DNA of 19,105 bases from JAWODU01 sp046483125 (GTDB lineage: Bacteria > Verrucomicrobiota > Kiritimatiellia > UBA8416 > JAWODU01), in the NCBI GenBank assembly GCA_046483125.1, contig JAWODU010000026.1, positions 1-19,105 of the forward strand, in the 5' to 3' direction. Below, piece by piece: positions 14,977 to 19,105 of this stretch. The translations under genes were made by a program, and so were the position numbers. The notes beneath the pieces were generated by a model. That model was not told the origin of the DNA and made no database searches. It saw only the letters and a list, made by a program, of their open reading frames with translations. Within the stretch, counting starts at the first letter, position 1. Each line of letters starts with the position of its first letter.

Positions 14977-16047
14977 TCATTGCCCGGCAAGCGATACCGC
15001 CGAGGAACTGAATTCCCGCTCCGGGCGGAACCATTCATGGAAACCTCTGCTCAGCTTCATTACCGGCGGCCGGCCGTCGGGAACGATGAGGGCGCGGCAA
15101 TCGGGATAGGCGCGGAGAATCTCTCCGGCGCCTTCGGGCCCGGCAGCGAAAAGCGCCGTGGACAGGGCGTCTGCTTCCGTCGCCGTGGGCGCGATTACGG
15201 TGACGCCGGCTGTGCCCGAAACGGGGTAACCCGTTCGCGGATCGATTATGTGGCAGTAACGCGCTCCGTCGATGGTCACAAACCGTTCGTAACTGCCGGA
15301 AGTGGCTACCGCCATGCCGCCGGGCAGGAGGATTGTGCCGATAATGGAATCCGCGTCGAAAGGATTGCGGACGCCGATTTTCCATTTGCCTTCCAGGTTT
15401 CGCGGGTCGGGAACGCCGCGGCACCTCATGTTTCCGCCCAGGTTCACCAGAAAATTCGCGGCCCCCGAGGCCGAGAGGTTTGTGTAGCAGACATCCACGG
15501 CGTAACCCTTGGCAATGCCGCCCAGGTCGACGGCAGAGCCGGCTTTGTTCAAAAAGGCACTGTTTCCCGAAAGCTCAAGTCGGCTGTAACCTGCGAGTCG
15601 AAGAGCCGCTGAGATGGATGCTTCATCCGGCGGTTTCTTGATTCGCCCGTTTCGGAAACCCCAGAGTTTCATAAGAGGCGCGACGGCGGGATCGAACAGA
15701 CCTCCGGTCCGTCTTGCGTACAGCAAAGCCAGTTCAAGCACCGCCCGGGTGTGCCTTGAGACGTTGACGGCGGACCGCCCCGCCGAAGCGTTCAGGCGGG
15801 ATATTTCACTGTCGCTTCTGTAAACACTCAGCAGACTTTCCAGTTCATCCATATGTTCGGCGCATGACGACGCGTATTCCGGGAGGCTGTTTGTTTCGCC
15901 GAGGGGAACCGCGATAACGGCCCTGGTGCCCATGGCGGGCCACTGCCTCTCGGCTGTGCGGGGGCGGCGCCGGCATCCCGGTGAGACCCCGGCGGCAAGG
16001 GTTATGAGTATAAGCGAAAGGAAGAGATGTACGGGAGGACGCGTCAT
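14977..16047 (-). CDS. apbE: FAD:protein FMN transferase (ApbE), lipoprotein
   Basis: Attaches FMN covalently to Thr/Ser of extracytoplasmic flavoproteins using FAD and Mg2+. The 356-residue protein begins with a signal peptide whose likely lipobox is SPGC (Cys25), so it should sit in the outer leaflet of a membrane. Family motifs are FDPAVAPLMKLWGF, DLGGIAKGYAVD (174-185), NLGGN, ATSGSYERF, HIIDPRTGYPV and DALSTALF, the last holding metal ligands. The enzyme looks complete. The ATG overlaps the stop of the upstream TPR-like gene as ATGA. No target flavoprotein is in the window. The last about 37 codons are duplicated at 13055-13164, so the present 3' end may have arrived with the neighbouring toxin-antitoxin segment. 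Confidence 0.95.
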   Translation of the reverse strand: MTRPPVHLFLSLILITLAAGVSPGCRRRPRTAERQWPAMGTRAVIAVPLGETNSLPEYASSCAEHMDELESLLSVYRSDSEISRLNASAGRSAVNVSRHTRAVLELALLYARRTGGLFDPAVAPLMKLWGFRNGRIKKPPDEASISAALRLAGYSRLELSGNSAFLNKAGSAVDLGGIAKGYAVDVCYTNLSASGAANFLVNLGGNMRCRGVPDPRNLEGKWKIGVRNPFDADSIIGTILLPGGMAVATSGSYERFVTIDGARYCHIIDPRTGYPVSGTAGVTVIAPTATEADALSTALFAAGPEGAGEILRAYPDCRALIVPDGRPPVMKLSRGFHEWFRPEREFSSSAVSLAGQ

Positions 16048-17402
16048 TTGTCGAACTCGGCGTTTAATTGACGGCGCAGTGTTTCGGGAAGCTCCGACCG
16101 GGCGCGGTCAAGAGCCCGCCGGCGGATTTCGGCAAAGGCCGGCAGGCCGAGCCTTACGACGGTTTCTGGAGACTTGTCCGCCAGATATTCGTTCCATTTG
16201 AGCTTTGCCAGTTTTTCAAGACCGGCGGCCCGGTCCCTGTCCCCGGCCGCGAGGCGGATGAAACTCCGGTACATGTAGCCTTCGGCGATGGCCACCACCT
16301 TGTCTTTCGGCATTTTCGACAGAGGTCCCTCCATGGAACGGGCGATATAAGCTTCAAAATCCGATCCCATACCGGCGGCATCCGTTCCAGCCGAGGCGGA
16401 CCGGAACAGGCGCCGGGCTTCTTCTTCGCGGTTGAAAGTATAGAGCATTATCACGGCGTTACGGACAAAGGAGAGATAGGAATTGGCGAGGCCCTCTGAA
16501 TCGTACCTGTCGAGAGCTTTCCTGTAGGCTTCAAGGGCTTTGGGAAGTATCTCCAGGTTCGGTTCGGCCAGGAAGAGATTGTCTTGGGGTTTGTACGTCA
16601 GATTGCCGTGCATGAAAATAGCGGCCAGCGACTGCAGGATCATCCTTTCGCACCATAGAGAGCCGTCTTCGCCGGCGTGCTTTCTGCCTCTCCAGGCCCA
16701 GTAGAGCGCGTGTGTTTCGGGCACTCTCCAGTCGAGGGGGCCGTAAAGACGGTCGATTTCCCGCATCAATTCCGGAAGAAGCTTGTATTCTTCCCGCATC
16801 CTGCGGAGTGTTTCGGGCCTGCCGCCCAGGGCGCCGTAGTCCGGGTGTCCGCCTCCGAGAAGTTCTTCCATTTCTCCGGCCCACTTGCGTTTGTAGTAAG
16901 GGTTGGCGCTGTCGGCGAGTCCGGCTATCTTGTGCTGAAACATCCATCCGAGTTCGAAATAGAGTTTCGGATCGCCGGGATTGTAGCGCATTCCCTCGTC
17001 GCGAAGCAGTTCTATGCCGTTTTTGACCCAGAGCCAGCGGCTTTGGGGATCAGACAGCATTACGCTGACGTTGTAAGCCATGTTCCAGGCGTGAAACGAC
17101 CACACGTCCGTGAAACGCGGTTCCAGTTTGGTTATCCAGTCCGCCAGCTGTGCTATTTCCAGATACCTGTCTTCGTCCTGAAGGTAGGAAATCCGGAGCC
17201 ACAATACATCGGCGATCAGCCCCCTGAAGCCGCCAAGGAGCACGGTGGTGAAGGCCATGAGCGGAGGGGCGTTCTCCAGAGGTTCCACGGAGTCGAGTTC
17301 GTACTTCCCGCGCATGTCCAAAAGTGAATCGTGGAGAACGGCGGAAATCCCGAAACACAGGACGGAAGCGGCTATCAGCATGATCGTTATTGATTTTTTC
17401 AT
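16044..17402 (-). CDS. Membrane-anchored TPR-like protein of unknown function
   Basis: A 452-residue protein with one N-terminal hydrophobic segment (ITIMLIAASVLCFGISAVL), followed by a largely helical body. Paired-helix, TPR-like stretches are visible (DVWSFHAWNMAYNVSVM; DPKLYFELGWMFQHKI; LPKALEAYRKALDRYDSEG), rich in aromatic residues. The segment LGGFRGLIADVLWLR near residue 56 could be a second membrane-associated helix. I know proteins of this look beside ABC permeases in Kiritimatiellota/Lentisphaerota-type genomes, but they have no established function. The start lies 7 nt after the permease stop and the stop overlaps apbE, so all three are one transcript. An assembly or scaffold role for the transporter is a guess. 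Confidence 0.85.
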   Translation of the reverse strand: MKKSITIMLIAASVLCFGISAVLHDSLLDMRGKYELDSVEPLENAPPLMAFTTVLLGGFRGLIADVLWLRISYLQDEDRYLEIAQLADWITKLEPRFTDVWSFHAWNMAYNVSVMLSDPQSRWLWVKNGIELLRDEGMRYNPGDPKLYFELGWMFQHKIAGLADSANPYYKRKWAGEMEELLGGGHPDYGALGGRPETLRRMREEYKLLPELMREIDRLYGPLDWRVPETHALYWAWRGRKHAGEDGSLWCERMILQSLAAIFMHGNLTYKPQDNLFLAEPNLEILPKALEAYRKALDRYDSEGLANSYLSFVRNAVIMLYTFNREEEARRLFRSASAGTDAAGMGSDFEAYIARSMEGPLSKMPKDKVVAIAEGYMYRSFIRLAAGDRDRAAGLEKLAKLKWNEYLADKSPETVVRLGLPAFAEIRRRALDRARSELPETLRRQLNAEFDK

Positions 17403-17409
17403 TCTGCTC

Positions 17410-18855
17410 TCACTTCGCGGGCAGTGCCAGTTCGCGCCGGTTCAGAATGATTCCGGCGAGCGCTCCCAGCAACGCCGGATAAGCGCACATTAATATCAGA
17501 AACGCTTTCAGAGTCATGGCCGGAGAAACCAGCAGGCCGTCGGTAAGCGGCGTGACGGGATCGAGCCGCATGGCCGGGGCAATCAGTGAATCCGCGCGGC
17601 GGATAACGCCGTGCCATGCCACGGTAACCCTTGAAGGAGGTTCCGGAGCGTGCCCGTGGTGGTGGTGAACGGTTCTTCCCGGGTGCGAGGCAAACGTGAA
17701 ATAATGAGTCATGGCGGAGATCATGATAATGGAACAGGCGGTAAAAACAGCCACGGGAAAGGAAAAAACCGTGCCCGCCGTAAGCCCCAGGGCGGCAAGA
17801 AGCCCGAGGTGGCATGCGAGCACGACGAGTGAGCGGATAAGGTTGGTGCCGAAACCGCTTTCGGTTACGAGTAATTCCGGCGGCTTTTCCGGGTTAAATA
17901 TAACAACGCGGTTGCGGGAGTCGGTATTGCAGTACACCAGTTTGAGCATTCCCGAGCGGGTTGCGAAACGCGAAGGTATACCGAGGGTGTTTACTCCGTC
18001 CAGGCGATCACTGCACCCGGTCTTCCAAAGGGTTTCACCCGAGGCATCCTGCAGGCTCCATGTCCCCGAAACGGGAGGTACGTCCCTGAGAAAACTGGTA
18101 AAACGATAGCGAAGCAGAAGAGGCGTACCGCTGTAACCGCGGTCGATATTGAATCGCCACGGGACCTCGGCGCCCGGTTTCGCGGTAAAAAACGCCGCGA
18201 GCCGGCTTCGTCTGAACTTTCTGAATGCCGCCTCGTCCGTTCCCGCGGCAGTCTTTATGCGTGAAGGCAGGTCGTTGAACTGTTTTCTGACGGCTTGTTC
18301 CAGTTTCGCCGTCCGCGGCGAGAGCCGTCTTCTGCCGGTAAGGACGCGTTCACGAAGCTCTTGCCGGTCGGCGGCGTCGGCTTTTCTGACGGAGGCGCTC
18401 AATTTGACGGACCCGTAAATTGCACCTCCCGCCACCAGCAAAAGCACAGCATTGAGTATGGTCAGCCCCAGCCACTTGCCGATCCATATCTGGAATCGAT
18501 GAACGGGTTTTGCGGCGACGAGCTGTATCCGGCGATTGTCTATTTCTTCGGATATCAGCCCGCAGGACGCCCACAGAGTAGCCGCGGCGAGTATAAATGC
18601 CGTAAGCCAGAGTCCGTAGCCCAGAAGTATTTTCACGTGGCCGGTAACTGTCCCGTCACCCTTTATGGCCCAGGGAAGACCCAGCAGAAGCACAAGGAGC
18701 ACGCATGCCAGGGAAGCGAACAGCCTGGAGTGCACGGCGGATCTGACGGTGAGCACCGCTATGGCGAATGTTCCGGAACCTGTCTTGAAACGTGGTTTAG
18801 TTCTGTCAAAGCTGACAGCACGTTTCTCTCTGTAACTGTCGTTCTTGCAGGTCAT
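17410..18855 (-). CDS. ABC-2-type permease-like membrane protein with a His-rich loop
   Basis: From ATG 18855 the protein has 481 residues. Segments in order: a first transmembrane helix (LFASLACVLLVLLLGLPWAI), a second (ILLGYGLWLTAFILAAATLW), the conserved region EEIDNRRIQLVAAKPVHRFQIWIGKWLG, a third helix, and a long polar region of about 200 residues likely outside the membrane. Then come a hydrophobic pair around LIRSLVVLACHLGLL...FPVAVFTACSIIMI, a His-rich loop (VHHHHGHAPE), and a last helix. This is the layout of ABC-2/NosY-like permeases with a large extracytoplasmic insert. The ATPase is not in the window. The frame is open to 18942, but everything above 18805 is repeat copy 2, which seems to supply the start codon and 17 residues. 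A GTG near FAIAVL is an alternative start. Confidence 0.82.
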   Translation of the reverse strand: MTCKNDSYREKRAVSFDRTKPRFKTGSGTFAIAVLTVRSAVHSRLFASLACVLLVLLLGLPWAIKGDGTVTGHVKILLGYGLWLTAFILAAATLWASCGLISEEIDNRRIQLVAAKPVHRFQIWIGKWLGLTILNAVLLLVAGGAIYGSVKLSASVRKADAADRQELRERVLTGRRRLSPRTAKLEQAVRKQFNDLPSRIKTAAGTDEAAFRKFRRSRLAAFFTAKPGAEVPWRFNIDRGYSGTPLLLRYRFTSFLRDVPPVSGTWSLQDASGETLWKTGCSDRLDGVNTLGIPSRFATRSGMLKLVYCNTDSRNRVVIFNPEKPPELLVTESGFGTNLIRSLVVLACHLGLLAALGLTAGTVFSFPVAVFTACSIIMISAMTHYFTFASHPGRTVHHHHGHAPEPPSRVTVAWHGVIRRADSLIAPAMRLDPVTPLTDGLLVSPAMTLKAFLILMCAYPALLGALAGIILNRRELALPAK

Positions 18856-19071
18856 TAGCCGTTTTTCGACTCTCTCCCCCCTTTTTCCAATACACTTAAC
18901 CGCCTTCTTAACCGCCACCCTTCCGCCGCGGCGGACGCACACACTTAACCGACCTGCTTACTCGTCACGTGCCAGCCGTTGCAAGAGAGTCGTTTAAGGG
19001 TATACGTCCGCCGCGGCGGAGTGGCGGTTAAGTGTGCGATTAAGTGTATTAACTCGCCCTTCATCCGTTTT
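18805..19071 (-). repeat. Interspersed palindromic repeat, copy 2 (runs into the permease 5' end)
   Basis: Inverted relative to copy 1. The core 18889-19050 is flanked by aatacactt at one end and aagtgtatt at the other. Three CTTAA-type half-sites face three TTAAG-type half-sites. Two perfect 14-bp palindromes tccgccgcggcgga (18922-18935 and 19007-19020) sit symmetrically around a non-palindromic centre containing gcaacggctggcac. Similarity to copy 1 extends beyond the core through ggggagagag and cctgcaag to gtgctgtcag and TTTGAC (18805-18810). It also extends on the other side through a ggatg/agg/cgagtt block (19051-19071). Copy 2 looks more intact than copy 1. Confidence 0.85.
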
Positions 19072-19105
19072 GTCGCGGTAGGAATGCCCGTTAACCCGGC
19101 ACCCC
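19072..19105. other. Unassigned window end
   Basis: The last 34 bases beyond the repeat hold no recognisable feature. The start of the operon that contains the permease, including any ABC ATPase, would lie to the right of the window. Confidence 0.4.

Noticed and set aside
14049..19071. The two inverted repeats as ends of one 5-kb composite transposon
   Set aside because: The DNA between them holds ordinary operon genes (apbE, TPR-like, permease) and no transposase. Each copy is a complete palindromic unit with its own context, and the apbE duplication lies outside the repeat pair.

Overview
The window is about 19.1 kb of a GC-rich bacterial chromosome. Almost every housekeeping gene is read from the minus strand in tightly packed operons. 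A class II (B12-dependent) NrdJ, an adjacent GluRS/GlnRS pair, a class 1B PyrD/PyrK, and a permease/TPR/ApbE cluster of a style I associate with the PVC group suggest a Kiritimatiellota/Lentisphaerota-type organism. That placement is inference from gene content, not a phylogeny.

Layout, left to right. (1) 1-460: AT-rich, with what looks like a frameshifted remnant of an alkaline-phosphatase-superfamily gene. (2) 463-552: tRNA-Leu(GAG). (3) 603-6996: a minus-strand unit nrdJ > pyrK > pyrD > unknown membrane-anchored protein. The nrdJ promoter carries two NrdR-like boxes 42 bp apart. (4) 7173-11480: the gltX > glnS > der operon, with overlapping junctions. (5) 11643-12894: a one-domain cyclic-nucleotide-binding protein and a pentapeptide-repeat protein. 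(6) 13055-15113: an accessory segment holding the only plus-strand genes, an AbiEii-type nucleotidyltransferase toxin followed by an AbiEi-type regulator. It is bracketed by a direct duplication of the 3' end of apbE. (7) 14977-18855: a permease > TPR-like protein > ApbE lipoprotein operon whose upstream part lies outside the window.

The most interesting material is in the accessory part. An interspersed, strongly palindromic repeat of about 260 bp occurs twice in opposite orientation (about 14049-14322 and 18805-19071). Copy 1 sits inside the 3' end of the toxin gene, flanked by a 19-bp direct duplication. Deleting the insertion on paper restores a toxin ending that overlaps the regulator gene by 14 nt. 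Copy 2 runs into the 5' end of the permease gene and appears to supply its start codon and first 17 residues. The whole toxin-antitoxin segment lies between the intact apbE 3' end and a decayed second copy of that end (13055-13164), the footprint expected of an element that entered the 3' end of apbE and replaced it.
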